64,000 nt of DNA, taken from Methylobacterium aquaticum. GTDB taxonomy: Bacteria; Pseudomonadota; Alphaproteobacteria; Rhizobiales; Beijerinckiaceae. Shown one piece after another: positions 1-8,496 of the stretch; position 1 is the stretch's first letter, and the number at the start of each line of letters is the position of its first letter. Under the pieces are notes generated by a model that saw nothing but the letters and a program-made list of their open reading frames with translations, had not been told where the DNA came from and made no database searches. A program made the position numbers and the translations under genes. The stretch lies in the NCBI RefSeq assembly GCF_016804325.1, contig NZ_CP043627.1, positions 4,399,001 to 4,463,000 on the forward strand. The letters are read 5' to 3'.

Positions 1-1867
1 CCGCCGCGATGGTGGCGAGGCGGCGGGCCTGGTCGGGCGTCACCTGCCAGGAGCCGGTATCGAAGGTGATCGTGTCGATGTCGACGCTGCGCATCCGGGC
101 GCGCAGGGTCGGGCTGTAGCGCACCTGGTCGAGGGTGTAGCGCCGCTCGACCGGGGCGACCGGCGGGGCGGTCAGCGCCTCGTAGATCGCGCCTTCGTCG
201 GCCTGGTCCGCCTCGACCACGTAGCGCTCGCGGGGGATGCGGATGTCGGGCGGCGGCAGCACCACCACGTCCTGCGCGATCGACCGCGGCGGGCCGGCGT
301 AGGAATTGTCGATCAGCACGACCTCGCGCCCGTCCGGCCCGCGGCGGTAGCGCCGCAGCAGGCGGCCGTCGTCGTCCACCACCGTGAAGACCTGGTAGCC
401 GCCGGGGCGGTCGATGATCGTCACGGTGTCGCGGCCGCGTCGCTCGATGCGGGCGTCGCGGTCGAGCAGACGGAAGCGCTCGGTCTCGTCGTGGCGCAGG
501 TAGTAGCGGTCGTCGTCGCGGACGATCACGCGGCCGGGCTCGCGGACGATCAGGCGGCCGCCCTCGTTGAACTCGCGCCGGGCCCGGCGGACGTCGTCGT
601 AGCTGCGCACGTCGATGTCGCCGCGGCGGAAGCCGCCCGGAACGTAGTCGGGTGCGTCGCGGCGATAGCCGCCGGGCAAGTCGCCCCGGTCGTCGAAGCC
701 GCGGCGGTCGCCGTCACGGCGATCGAAGTCGCGCCTGTCGCCATCGCGCCGATCGAAGTCGCGGCCGTCCGGACCACGGCGGTCGAAGTCGCGCCGGTCC
801 TGATCGCGCGGATCGCGCCGGTCGAAGCCGCGGTCGTCGCGGTCGTCGGGCGGTCCGCCCGCGCCGCCGGGCACGAAGGGCCGTCCGGGCACGCCGGGCT
901 GCTGGTTCGGGGGAAGCGGCGCACCGTTCGGGCCGGCCCCGGGCGCATCCGGCCGGCCCGGGCCGCGGCCGGGGCCGCCGGGCTGCGGCGCGTCGGGCGG
1001 GGGCGGCGCCGCGCGGCCCGGGGCAGGAGGCTGGCCGGGCGCCGGGGGTTGCGGAGCCGCGCCCTGGCCCGGCGCGGGAGGCTGGCCCTGGCCGCGCTGC
1101 CCCGGCGCATCGGGTCCGCGACGATCCTCGCGGGGGCGATCCTCGCGGGCGTCGGGACGGTCGTCGCGGCGGTCCGGCCGCGCATCGGGGGCCGGACGCT
1201 CGCGCGGCTCGGGCCGTCCGGCCGGGCCGCGATCCTGCGGCGGGGCCGGCGGACGGCCGGGCTCCTCGCCACGCGGGGCGCGCGGCTCTTGCCTGTCGGG
1301 ACGATCCTGCCGGTCGGGACGATCCTGCCGGTCGGGACGGTCCGGTCGGTCGGGACGCTCCGGGCGTCCTTGCGGACCACGCTCCGGCTGGTCGGGCCGC
1401 TCGCGCTGCTGGGGTTCGGGACGCTCGCGGGGCGGGCCCGTGCGCTCGCGCGGCTCCGGCCGCTCGGGACGTTCGCGCTGCGGTTCCGGGCGCTCCTGCC
1501 GCGGCTCGGGGCGCTCGCGGGGCTCGGGCCGGGGGGCAGGGCGCTCCTGACGAGGTTCGGGCCGTTCCTGGCGCGGCTCAGGGCGTTCCTGCCGCGGCTC
1601 GGGACGTTCGCGCGGCTCCGGCCGCTCGGCCGGGCCCCGCTCCGGACGGGGACCGCCGCCCGGGCCGCCGGGGCCACGCTCGCCAGGGCCGCGCTCACCA
1701 GGGCCTCCTGGCCCGCCGGGTCCGCGCTCGCCGGGGCCTCCGGGGCCACCCTGGGCCAGCCGGATCACGTCGTCGCCTCGCGCCGCAACCGGGCTCGCGA
1801 GAACGGGCTGGAGCAGCAGGGCCGGCAGGATCGTGCCGGTCAGCAGCAGCGCGCGGGCAGGGCGCAT
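1..1867 (-). CDS. OmpA-like secreted protein with long Pro/Arg-rich linker (3' end outside window)
   Basis: The frame is open from an ATG at 1867 to the window edge (622 codons). It begins with a signal peptide (MRPARALLLTGTILPALLL...). A low-complexity stretch of Gly-Pro, then Glu-Arg-Pro-Glu-Pro-Arg/Gln repeats, covers roughly residues 35-350, followed by Asp-Arg-Arg-Asp-Gly repeats. A more regular region follows, with motifs such as YYLRHDETERFR and REVVLIDNSYAGPPR. The last residues read (SVDIDTITFDTGSW), the usual opening of an OmpA C-terminal peptidoglycan-binding domain, so that domain lies mostly beyond base 1. An envelope or periplasmic role is inferred. The opposite strand is also open over this stretch because of codon bias and is not considered coding. 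A weak AGAGG lies about 10 nt before the start. The gene is followed upstream on the same strand by the DUF2865 gene. Confidence 0.8.
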   Translation of the reverse strand, partial: MRPARALLLTGTILPALLLQPVLASPVAARGDDVIRLAQGGPGGPGERGPGGPGGPGERGPGERGPGGPGGGPRPERGPAERPEPRERPEPRQERPEPRQERPEPRQERPAPRPEPRERPEPRQERPEPQRERPERPEPRERTGPPRERPEPQQRERPDQPERGPQGRPERPDRPDRPDRQDRPDRQDRPDRQEPRAPRGEEPGRPPAPPQDRGPAGRPEPRERPAPDARPDRRDDRPDAREDRPREDRRGPDAPGQRGQGQPPAPGQGAAPQPPAPGQPPAPGRAAPPPPDAPQPGGPGRGPGRPDAPGAGPNGAPLPPNQQPGVPGRPFVPGGAGGPPDDRDDRGFDRRDPRDQDRRDFDRRGPDGRDFDRRDGDRRDFDRRDGDRRGFDDRGDLPGGYRRDAPDYVPGGFRRGDIDVRSYDDVRRARREFNEGGRLIVREPGRVIVRDDDRYYLRHDETERFRLLDRDARIERRGRDTVTIIDRPGGYQVFTVVDDDGRLLRRYRRGPDGREVVLIDNSYAGPPRSIAQDVVVLPPPDIRIPRERYVVEADQADEGAIYEALTAPPVAPVERRYTLDQVRYSPTLRARMRSVDIDTITFDTGSWQVTPDQARRLATIAA

Positions 1868-1951
1868 CAAGGGAAAACCTCTCGTCCGTCGTCGGTCCCT
1901 TCGAACACCGCGACGGCCGATTGGTTCCCTTCGGTCAGAGGACCCGACCGG

Positions 1952-2977
1952 TCAGGGCGTGGCGACCGGGGCGGTGCCCGGGGCTGCGACGGTCACTGCC
2001 GCCTGCGGGCCGTCCGCCTTCGCGACGAGCGGCACCGGGATCAGGTTGGGGGCGATGATCCGGATCGCGGGGCGCTCCTCGGGCCCGGCCGTCCGGGGCG
2101 TCTCGGCGGCCTCGGACGCCTCCTCGACCCGGGTCGCCGCGGTGGCGGCGAGCGTCGCGGCGGCCCGGTCGGCGCGGCCGACCAGGGTCAGGCGCACCTT
2201 CGGCCGCGACATCGCCTCGGCCTGGGCCGGGGTGACGAAGATGTCGCCCTTGTGGCGCACCAGCATGCTCTCGGCCTTGACCAGGGCCTGGGCCCAGGTC
2301 TGGGTGCCCTTGCACGAGCAGTTCGGCACGAAGGTCTTCTGGAACTTGAAGGCGTTCGGCAGGGCCGAGTAGGCGCGCTTGGTCTGGATCGCGGCGGCCT
2401 GGGCGAGGCCGCCGTCGGTCGGCGGCATCGAGTAGGCGGCGGCCTCGGTCCCGGGGCAGAGGGCCTGGCACATCTCGTTGGCGCCCTCCCGCCCGTCGGG
2501 CAGGTTCGGCATCGGGAAATAGGCGCCGTCGCACATCCGCACGCAGATCACCTGCGACCCGCCGCGCCCGAACCCTTCGGCCGGCTTCGACTGGAGCGCG
2601 GCGGCGCTCGGCAGGCCGATGCAGGATTCCTTCACGGCGGCGATCAGATGCTCGCGCCGCGCGTTCGAGACCTCGCGCGCGCCGGCGCCGTAGCCGGCAT
2701 TGAGGGCGCGGATGCGCTGCTCGACCTGGGCGCATTGCGGCGGCCGCATGTCGAAGAACAGGAAGCGCCCGCCCTCGCAGCCGATCGACTGGCGGTAGGC
2801 GACGAGCTGCTGGATCTCCTCGACCTGGCCGCGGTTCGATTCGCGTTGCAGGCCGGCGAGCTCGGCGCGGAAGCGCTGGCAGGCGGCCGCATTGGGCTCG
2901 GCCAGGGCAGCCTGACACAAGGAAAGGGTCGCAAGGATGCCGGCGAGGAGCCGGACCGTGAAGCGTAGCAGCGGCAT
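1952..2977 (-). CDS. DUF2865 domain-containing secreted protein
   Basis: A 341-residue protein with an N-terminal signal peptide (MPLLRFTVRLLAGILATLSL, cleavage expected after CQAALA). The body has the features of the DUF2865 family of Rhizobiales: a QLVAYRQSIGCEGGRFLFF stretch, an ICVRMCDGAYFPM motif, a CQALCPGTEA motif and a CSCKGTQTWAQAL motif, giving several paired cysteines suited to the oxidising periplasm. The C-terminal 90 residues are Ala/Pro-rich and look disordered. Function is not known for the family. It lies upstream of the OmpA-like gene on the same strand with about 85 nt between them, so they could be co-transcribed. It is divergent from creA. Confidence 0.8.
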   Translation of the reverse strand: MPLLRFTVRLLAGILATLSLCQAALAEPNAAACQRFRAELAGLQRESNRGQVEEIQQLVAYRQSIGCEGGRFLFFDMRPPQCAQVEQRIRALNAGYGAGAREVSNARREHLIAAVKESCIGLPSAAALQSKPAEGFGRGGSQVICVRMCDGAYFPMPNLPDGREGANEMCQALCPGTEAAAYSMPPTDGGLAQAAAIQTKRAYSALPNAFKFQKTFVPNCSCKGTQTWAQALVKAESMLVRHKGDIFVTPAQAEAMSRPKVRLTLVGRADRAAATLAATAATRVEEASEAAETPRTAGPEERPAIRIIAPNLIPVPLVAKADGPQAAVTVAAPGTAPVATP

Positions 2978-3183
2978 GGTGTTCGGGGACCGGCCGTTAT
3001 GCGGGGACGATCCGCCCGACAGGGGCGGCGGACGAGAACGAGCCGCCCCATGGGCGGGGACGCCGGGCCCGGTGGGCCTGGATCCAAGCGTGGCGGGGCG
3101 GGACGGCCCCGTTCTAGCCGCCCTCGCCGCCGCGCGACAGCCTCCCTACATACGTTAAGCTTCTTTGCGGAAAGGTTGACGCG

Positions 3184-3699
3184 ATGGTGTGGCGGCGGGG
3201 TCTCACGGCTCTCTGCGGGGCGGTCTGTCTCGGGCTGGCGGCGGGTGCGGCGCTCGCGCAGGAGCCGGATCGGATCTTCGACAAGTCGACGGTCTGGCGG
3301 CCGCTGACGCCGAACGACAAGCTCGTGGTCTACGGCATCGACGATCCGGACGTGGCCGGCGTCGCCTGCCATTACACCCAGCCGGAGAAGGGCGGCATCA
3401 AGGGCACCCTCGGCCTTGCCGAAGAGGTCTCCGACATCTCGCTCTCCTGCCGGCAGGTCGGGCCGGTCAAGTTCAAGGGCAAGATCAAGCAGGGCGAAGT
3501 CGTGTTTAGCGAGCGCCGCTCGCTGATCTTCAAGAGCATGCAGATCGTGCGCGGCTGCGACGCCAAGCGCAACACCCTGATCTACATGGTCTACTCGGAC
3601 AAGGTGGTGCAGGGCTCGCCGAAGAACTCGACCTCGACGGTGCCGCTGATGCCGTGGGGGACCGAGCCGCCGCCGAAATGCGGCGACTTCCTGGGCTGA
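3184..3699 (+). CDS. creA: CreA family protein
   Basis: A 171-residue protein. Residues 1-26 are a signal peptide ending in AGAALAQ. The mature part shows the conserved CreA pattern: DKLVVYGIDDPDVAGVACHY near residues 45-65, then EEVSDISLSCRQVGP, then a C-terminal MQIVRGCDAKRNTLIYMVYS block. CreA proteins are small periplasmic proteins of unknown biochemical role. Length is normal for the family. The start ATG at 3184 gives the full signal peptide. The gene is divergent from the DUF2865 gene; the 200-bp gap must hold both promoters. It converges on the next minus-strand gene, with 22 nt between the stops. Confidence 0.88.
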   Translation: MVWRRGLTALCGAVCLGLAAGAALAQEPDRIFDKSTVWRPLTPNDKLVVYGIDDPDVAGVACHYTQPEKGGIKGTLGLAEEVSDISLSCRQVGPVKFKGKIKQGEVVFSERRSLIFKSMQIVRGCDAKRNTLIYMVYSDKVVQGSPKNSTSTVPLMPWGTEPPPKCGDFLG

Positions 3700-3721
3700 A
3701 GGCGGTCTTCCGCGCCGGGCG

Positions 3722-4090
3722 TCAGCCCGCGTCGCGGAGCCGCTCGCCGGCCTCGCCGTAGCCGAGCGCGGCCGCGGCGCGGTTGGCGATGCCGCGGCTG
3801 AGCACCGTCCATTCGAGGTCGTTGATCGCCTTCACGAGGCGCTCGCGCTCGGGCATCTCGGCCTCCTCGTCGGGTCTGGCCTCGGCGAGGTTCACCGCGG
3901 CGATCAGCACCCCGTCGCGGGCATCCTCGATCCGGGGATCGCGCTCGACGTTGCCGCGCACGTCGTCGTCGAATCGCCGGACGATCGTCCAGGGCAGCGC
4001 GTCGGCGCCGCACCCCGACGGATAGCCCCGGGCGACGAGCCGGGCCTGTGCCGCGGCCTCCCGGACGAGTTCGACGAGCTTGGCGACCAT
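3722..4090 (-). CDS. hypothetical protein, 122 aa
   Basis: Not recognised. The 122-residue protein is soluble, mildly acidic and mostly helical by composition, with no signal peptide or membrane segment. It contains a DDDVRGNVERDPRIEDARDG stretch and ends in ALGYGEAGERLRDAG. It sits 68 nt downstream of the alpha/beta hydrolase gene on the same strand, so a shared transcript is likely. Coding support is codon bias and a clean start after a GGATAGG sequence. Confidence 0.55.
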   Translation of the reverse strand: MVAKLVELVREAAAQARLVARGYPSGCGADALPWTIVRRFDDDVRGNVERDPRIEDARDGVLIAAVNLAEARPDEEAEMPERERLVKAINDLEWTVLSRGIANRAAAALGYGEAGERLRDAG

Positions 4091-4158
4091 GGCCTATCCG
4101 CAGTGACGGTGTGGAGCGGGAACCCGCGAATCGGCTCGCGGGTCCCAGGGCGGAACGC

Positions 4159-6102
4159 TTACCGCGCCAGCCGGCCTTCCGCCGCCGCCTTGGCCATCTC
4201 CTCCGCATCCGCCGGCAGCAGGGTGCGCTCGGCCACCATCCGCTCGGCCGCCGCCCTGACGGCGGCCGCGTAGGCGTCCGGATCCGGGTAGCGCTCCTCG
4301 AGGGAGGGCCGCGGATCGCGGGCGGCCTGCGCCTCCGCCTTCGTCGCCGCGAAGGGCAGCACGCCGCCCTTCTGGTTGCACAGGGTGTCGGCGGCGACGC
4401 CGCGGGTCGGGTTCCAGGCGGTGTAGGTCGCCCGCGGCGCCTCGATCAGCGGCAGGCGGATCCCCGCCAGCGTGTTGCCGTCCGGATCGACCTTCGGCAG
4501 CAGCAGCGGGTAGGTGCCGCGCACCACCGGCGGGTCGCCGGGCTCCACCCACTGCGCCGGGTTGTAGAGGCCGGCATAGGGCAGGCCGGGAATCGGCGGG
4601 TAGAGATGCGCGGGCTGACCCAGCGTGCCGTCGGCCCGCGAGGGATAGCGGCTCGGCGGCGGCGCGACGCGATCGGTGATCCATCCCTCGAGCGCGACGA
4701 GGAGCGCCCGCGACGCGGCCCCGGCATGGACCGGGCTCGCCGGCAGGGCGCAACCGGGCACGCTCGCGGTCCTGGCGTCCGGATCGGCGAAGTGCGGCGC
4801 CCCGGTGACCATGTAGACCCGGACCTCCGGCGGCTGGGCCAAGTCGGCGCCCCGCGTGTCGGTGGTCACGAGCGCGCCGCGGGAGCCCCACAGCTCGTAC
4901 TCGCTGTCGACATGCATCAGGAGCGGGCAGGTATTGGACGAGCGGCAGCGCAGGAGGAGGCCGTCGCGCCGCCCCGTCAGGGCGTCGGTCGTCGTCTCGT
5001 AGGCGAAGGGGAACTGGTCGGCCGGGTAGTAGCGGTCGAGATGGGGGCCGGGATTGCGCCCGGGCTGGGCGAAGCGGGCATTGGTGAAGCTGCGCCGGCT
5101 GCCGGCGATGTGCGGCATCATCCCGTCGAACACGATCCGGCCCCGCTCGTCCTCGTTGAGGCCGAGATAGAGGAGATCGCGCAGCACCCGCCCCGATTGC
5201 GAGATGCCGAAGCCGACCGCCCGGTCGATGGTGCTGCGGCCGTTCGCGGCGAGGGGGTTCCGGTCGCTCGCATCGTGGCGCAGGAAGGTCGCCACGTCGC
5301 GGATCGCCGCGAGGCCCATTCCCATCACCGCCGGGTCGCGGGCGGTGTAGCTCAGCTCGTAGAGGGCGCTGCCGTCGAAGCCCTCGGGCCGGGTGATCGC
5401 GATGCGCGTCGGATCGAGGAAGCGGAACGACAGGCCGGGCGGCGTCGTGCGCGGATCGTCAGGCTTCGCCCGCACGGTGAGGCGGGCCTTCTCCGGGGCG
5501 AGATCGGCGGCCGGCCAGGTCAGCGGCGCCTCGACCGGGGATTGCGTGGTCTCGAAGCTCCATTCCTCGCGCGACGGCCCGGTGATCCCGGACAGAACCG
5601 GCAGGCGGATGCCCATCCCTGCGCCGGGGGCGATGTCGCCCTGCCAGCCGATCCAGGCGAGCGTGTAGCCCCGCGACAGCAGGAAGCCCCGGCCGGCATC
5701 GCCGGCCTGGTCGAGCCGGCCCGACGCCGCGGTCGAGGAACCCTCGACCAGCGGGCCGATCAGCTTGCGGCCGCGATTGGGGATCTCGACCAGGAGGAGC
5801 CCGTTGGGGCGCTCGGGCCGCAGCAGCACCACGTCGGCCGTGGCCTCGACCCGGCCCTCGGCGTTGCGGGGCGCCAGGGCCAGGTCGGCGATGATCGCGT
5901 TGTGGGGGTCGGTCGGATCGAGGGCGATGGTCGCCCGGCCGGTGATCTTCTCCGCCTGTCCGCGCTCGCCGAAGCTGCGGCCCTGCAGGGCCGGCTTCTC
6001 CGCCGCGACGGTCTCGAACCGCGTCACCTCCGCCCCGGCCCGCCCGGCGGCGAGGCCGCATCCGAGCATCGCCAGGGCCACGGCCCTCGGCATCCTGGTC
6101 AT
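4159..6102 (-). CDS. secreted alpha/beta hydrolase domain-containing protein
   Basis: A 647-residue protein when started at the ATG at 6102, which is preceded by a strong AGGGGGGA ribosome site and gives a signal peptide (MTRMPRAVALAMLGCGLAAG). A longer in-frame reading exists upstream but has no support. The sequence matches the large alpha/beta hydrolase-domain family of proteobacteria: an N-terminal beta-rich region, YTLAWIGWQGDIAPGAGMGI, then a GFGISQSGRVLRDLLYLGLN segment with the GxSxSGR nucleophile elbow (Ser in SQSG), FDGMMPHIAGSRR, and a C-terminal lipase-like region. Substrate is unknown; export to the periplasm is expected. A small hypothetical gene follows. Confidence 0.78.
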   Translation of the reverse strand: MTRMPRAVALAMLGCGLAAGRAGAEVTRFETVAAEKPALQGRSFGERGQAEKITGRATIALDPTDPHNAIIADLALAPRNAEGRVEATADVVLLRPERPNGLLLVEIPNRGRKLIGPLVEGSSTAASGRLDQAGDAGRGFLLSRGYTLAWIGWQGDIAPGAGMGIRLPVLSGITGPSREEWSFETTQSPVEAPLTWPAADLAPEKARLTVRAKPDDPRTTPPGLSFRFLDPTRIAITRPEGFDGSALYELSYTARDPAVMGMGLAAIRDVATFLRHDASDRNPLAANGRSTIDRAVGFGISQSGRVLRDLLYLGLNEDERGRIVFDGMMPHIAGSRRSFTNARFAQPGRNPGPHLDRYYPADQFPFAYETTTDALTGRRDGLLLRCRSSNTCPLLMHVDSEYELWGSRGALVTTDTRGADLAQPPEVRVYMVTGAPHFADPDARTASVPGCALPASPVHAGAASRALLVALEGWITDRVAPPPSRYPSRADGTLGQPAHLYPPIPGLPYAGLYNPAQWVEPGDPPVVRGTYPLLLPKVDPDGNTLAGIRLPLIEAPRATYTAWNPTRGVAADTLCNQKGGVLPFAATKAEAQAARDPRPSLEERYPDPDAYAAAVRAAAERMVAERTLLPADAEEMAKAAAEGRLAR

Positions 6103-6208
6103 CGCTGATTCCCCCCTGGCGGCGCCACGGGCGGGCGCCTTCGGCGGAACCCTAGCCGTGCGGAGGCGGGCTGTGAACCGATTCCGCCGCCGGGCTGCCC
6201 CGCTCGGC

Positions 6209-6916
6209 TCAGGCCCCGGCCAGGACGCTCGCGAGGTAGTGCCGGACGAAGCCGGGCATCCGGGCGGGATCGAGATCCGCGGATGCACGCACCCCGACGA
6301 TGGCCGACAGTTCCGGCTCCGCTTCCGCCGCGAGGTGCCCGGCGATCCGCTCGCGCAGGAGGGCCTCGTCCTCGGCGAGCTGCACCGGGCGCAGGAGCGC
6401 CATCAGGCCGCCGTCGCGCACGACGATCCAGCCCGGATCGGGCCCCTCGGGAGCGACGAGGCCGGTCTCCTCCCGCAATTCGCGCAAGGCGCTCGCCGCG
6501 AGGTCGACCCGGCCTCCGGCGTCGATATCGGTCGGGTCCGGCGTGCCGCAGGGAAAGTAGACCCGCCCGGCGGCGGCCGTGTGCGGGCCCATCTCGCCGA
6601 GCAGGAAGGTGCCGTCCCGGGTCCGCGGCACCGCTGCCGCGAAGACGTTGAGCACGCTCCCGTCCGGGAAGCCCCAATCCTTCAGGGCGGTGAGGGCGGC
6701 GTATTCGGCCTCGAACAGCTCGGCCTCGAGCACGCCCGCGGCGAGCGACCAGCGGCGCAGCATCAGCACCGTGCCGTTGAACATCGCCGGCCGTTCCGCC
6801 CGCCGCCGCTCCCAATGGGCCTGGATCGCCGCCCGATTGTCGCGGGCCCAGGCCCAGTCATGCGCGACCATCCGGGCGTCGATCCGGCGGGCCGGGGTGA
6901 GGGTGAGGTTCGTCAT
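6209..6916 (-). CDS. NUDIX hydrolase family protein
   Basis: A 235-residue protein starting at ATG 6916 (MTNLTLTPARRIDARMV). The 36 codons that could extend it upstream are read from the 125-bp repeat and are not real. It carries the core of a Nudix box, SALRELREETGLVAPEG (residues about 140-160), where the REUxEExGU part is complete. The earlier Glu of the canonical GX5E spacing is replaced by Val. The arrangement FPCGTPD...D.GGRVD before the box resembles NUDT19/22-type proteins, which hydrolyse CoA derivatives or UDP-sugars. The exact substrate cannot be told from sequence. It lies downstream of phzF with a MITE between them. Confidence 0.75.
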   Translation of the reverse strand: MTNLTLTPARRIDARMVAHDWAWARDNRAAIQAHWERRRAERPAMFNGTVLMLRRWSLAAGVLEAELFEAEYAALTALKDWGFPDGSVLNVFAAAVPRTRDGTFLLGEMGPHTAAAGRVYFPCGTPDPTDIDAGGRVDLAASALRELREETGLVAPEGPDPGWIVVRDGGLMALLRPVQLAEDEALLRERIAGHLAAEAEPELSAIVGVRASADLDPARMPGFVRHYLASVLAGA

Positions 6917-6988
6917 GTTTCGGCTCCGCTCAAGCGCCGCGCGGGCTCGTGACACGGCATCCGGACGTGATCGTCCGGATGTTGTGTC

Positions 6989-7113
6989 ATACCAATGGCC
7001 CAAGATGCTGACGCATCGGGCCATTGAGCCATCTCGAATTGTCTATGCCAAGCCAGAGGCTTGACGAAAATTCGAGAACGGAACCAAAGGTCGTTTCCAA
7101 CGACCGTTGGTAT
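6989..7113 (+). repeat. 125-bp MITE-like repeat, copy 1
   Basis: Begins ATACCAATGGCCCAAG and ends with the complement of ATACCAACGGTCGTTGG, so its ends form an imperfect inverted repeat next to TA. Internal inverted segments (GCCAAGCCAGAGGCTTG and others) can fold. Its outer bases match the ends of the IS630 element at 29401-30571. The phzF stop codon touches its right edge. Confidence 0.9.
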
Positions 7114-8030
7114 CACAGGTGCAGCACGCCCTCGGAGACCAGCACGGCGCTGCCGCCGATCTCGGCCGCCCGCAGGGCGCCGTCCTCGATGGTGAGCTGG
7201 AGCGCGATCTCGCTCGGCCGGCCCATCTCGATCCCTTGCGCGACGACGAGATCGTGGGTGCCGCCGCCCAAGGGCTCGAACTGCATGAGCGCCCCGGCGA
7301 GGGCCGCGACGGCGCCCCCGGTCGCCGGATCCTCGGCGATGCCGGCGGCGGGGGCGAACATCCGCGCCCGGAAGCTGTGGGCCGCATCCCCGGTCTCGCC
7401 GGTATAGAGGAAGACCTTCGCGCCGGCCCCGAGGGCCTGCACCATCGCGTCGGCGCTGGTGCGCGCCCGCGCCAGGGCGTCGAGGCCCTGGACCGGCACG
7501 AGGTGGAACGGCGTGCCGGCGCTGTAGCGGCTCGGCCGGTGGCGGGCGAAGCCGATCTCGGAGGGCGACAGGTTCAGGGCCGCGGCAAGCGCCGTGGCGT
7601 CGGGCTCCTCGCCCCAGCTCTCCGGCAGCCGCGGCAGGCGGAAGCGCGCACGGCCGCGTCTCTCCCCGCCCGTGCCCTCCGCGGTCTCGACCACGCAGGG
7701 CACCACCCCGACCGTCTCCTCGAGCCCGAACGCCACCGCGTCGGCGATCTCCGCCCGCGTGTCGCCGAGGGCGAGCAGCACCGCGGTGCCGACGGTCGGA
7801 TGACCGGCGAAGGCGAGTTCCTGGGTCGGCGTGAAGATCCGCAGCCGCGCCCGGTGCCGCGCCTCGGCGGGCGGCAGCACGAACACCGTCTCCGACAGGT
7901 TGAACTCGGCGGCGATGGCCTGCATCGCGGTATCGTCCAGCCCCTCGGCATCGAGCACCACCGCCAGCGGATTGCCGGCGAGGGGGGTCTCGGTGAACAC
8001 GTCCAGGGTGGCGTAGCGGCGTGCGGGCAT
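7113..8030 (-). CDS. PhzF family phenazine-biosynthesis-like isomerase/epimerase
   Basis: A 305-residue protein from ATG 8030 (MPARRYATLDVFTETPLAGN), preceded by AAGGACGAG. The family hallmarks are clear: DVFTETPLAGNPLAVVLDA at the start, AAEFNLSETVFVLPP with the catalytic Glu of the SETVF motif (about residue 47), TPTQELAFAGHPTVG, and EDPATGGAVAALAG near residue 225. PhzF proteins are two-domain isomerases with a diaminopimelate-epimerase fold. Most genomic copies are not linked to phenazine genes, as here, so the true substrate is unknown. The stop codon abuts the MITE at 6989-7113. Confidence 0.9.
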   Translation of the reverse strand: MPARRYATLDVFTETPLAGNPLAVVLDAEGLDDTAMQAIAAEFNLSETVFVLPPAEARHRARLRIFTPTQELAFAGHPTVGTAVLLALGDTRAEIADAVAFGLEETVGVVPCVVETAEGTGGERRGRARFRLPRLPESWGEEPDATALAAALNLSPSEIGFARHRPSRYSAGTPFHLVPVQGLDALARARTSADAMVQALGAGAKVFLYTGETGDAAHSFRARMFAPAAGIAEDPATGGAVAALAGALMQFEPLGGGTHDLVVAQGIEMGRPSEIALQLTIEDGALRAAEIGGSAVLVSEGVLHL

Positions 8031-8124
8031 CGTCGTCTCGTCCTTGCCGGGGCTCGGGGGCGAGGCAGCACGGAACGGGTGGGGGGCGCAAGCCCTGGTG
8101 GCGGATGGGAAGCGCCACGCGTGA

Positions 8125-8158
8125 CCGCCAAGGCAGTTTCGCGAAACTGCCTTGGCGG
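8125..8158. repeat. perfect 34-bp palindrome between brnA and phzF
   Basis: The left half CCGCCAAGGCAGTTTCG is exactly repeated as its reverse complement with no spacer. It lies 17 nt past the brnA stop, so it may act as a terminator or mRNA stabiliser for brnTA, although no T-run follows on either strand. Confidence 0.7.
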
Positions 8159-8175
8159 CGCTTTCAGCGATCCTG

Positions 8176-8496
8176 TCAGAGCTGCTTTGCGGCGCGTTTG
8201 ACCGTCTCGTTGATCCGGGTCTGCCAGCCCGGGCCGGTGGCCTTGAAGGCTGCCAGGGCTTCTGAATCGAGTCGCAGCGTGACTTGCACGAGCGGGCTCG
8301 GCGACTTCGGCCGCCCACGCTTAGTCAAGGCAGCGAAGACAGCCGGCGGCAGGACCTCGCGGGCGGGCCGCATCCGGCCGAGTTCTTCGTCTGTCATCTC
8401 TCGGGCATCCGGATCCGCGGCCATCCGTGCCTGAAGCTCGGCTTCCTCCGCATCGCTCAGCATGGGCACCGCTCGCTTACTCGAATCGTCCGGCAT
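8176..8496 (-). CDS. brnA: BrnA family antitoxin
   Basis: A 106-residue protein. The N-terminal part is acidic and helical (LSDAEEAELQARMAADPDAR, MTDEELGRMRPAREVLPPAV). The C-terminal part has the BrnA ribbon-helix-helix signature: KRGRPKSPSPLVQVTLRLDS followed by LAAFKATGPGWQTRINETVK. Members bind DNA at the operon promoter and neutralise BrnT. It overlaps the upstream brnT by 20 nt in the usual toxin-first order, so translational coupling is expected. Length is typical. Confidence 0.85.
   Translation of the reverse strand: MPDDSSKRAVPMLSDAEEAELQARMAADPDAREMTDEELGRMRPAREVLPPAVFAALTKRGRPKSPSPLVQVTLRLDSEALAAFKATGPGWQTRINETVKRAAKQL

Noticed and set aside
491..2968. 825-codon open reading frame on the plus strand
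   Set aside because: It lies opposite the OmpA-like and DUF2865 genes, is a low-complexity Ala/Val/Arg string and crosses from one gene to the next. It is an artefact of high GC content.
6917..7024. N-terminal extension of the NUDIX protein
   Set aside because: The extra 36 codons are read largely from the MITE; the same MITE-encoded peptide appears in front of unrelated genes.
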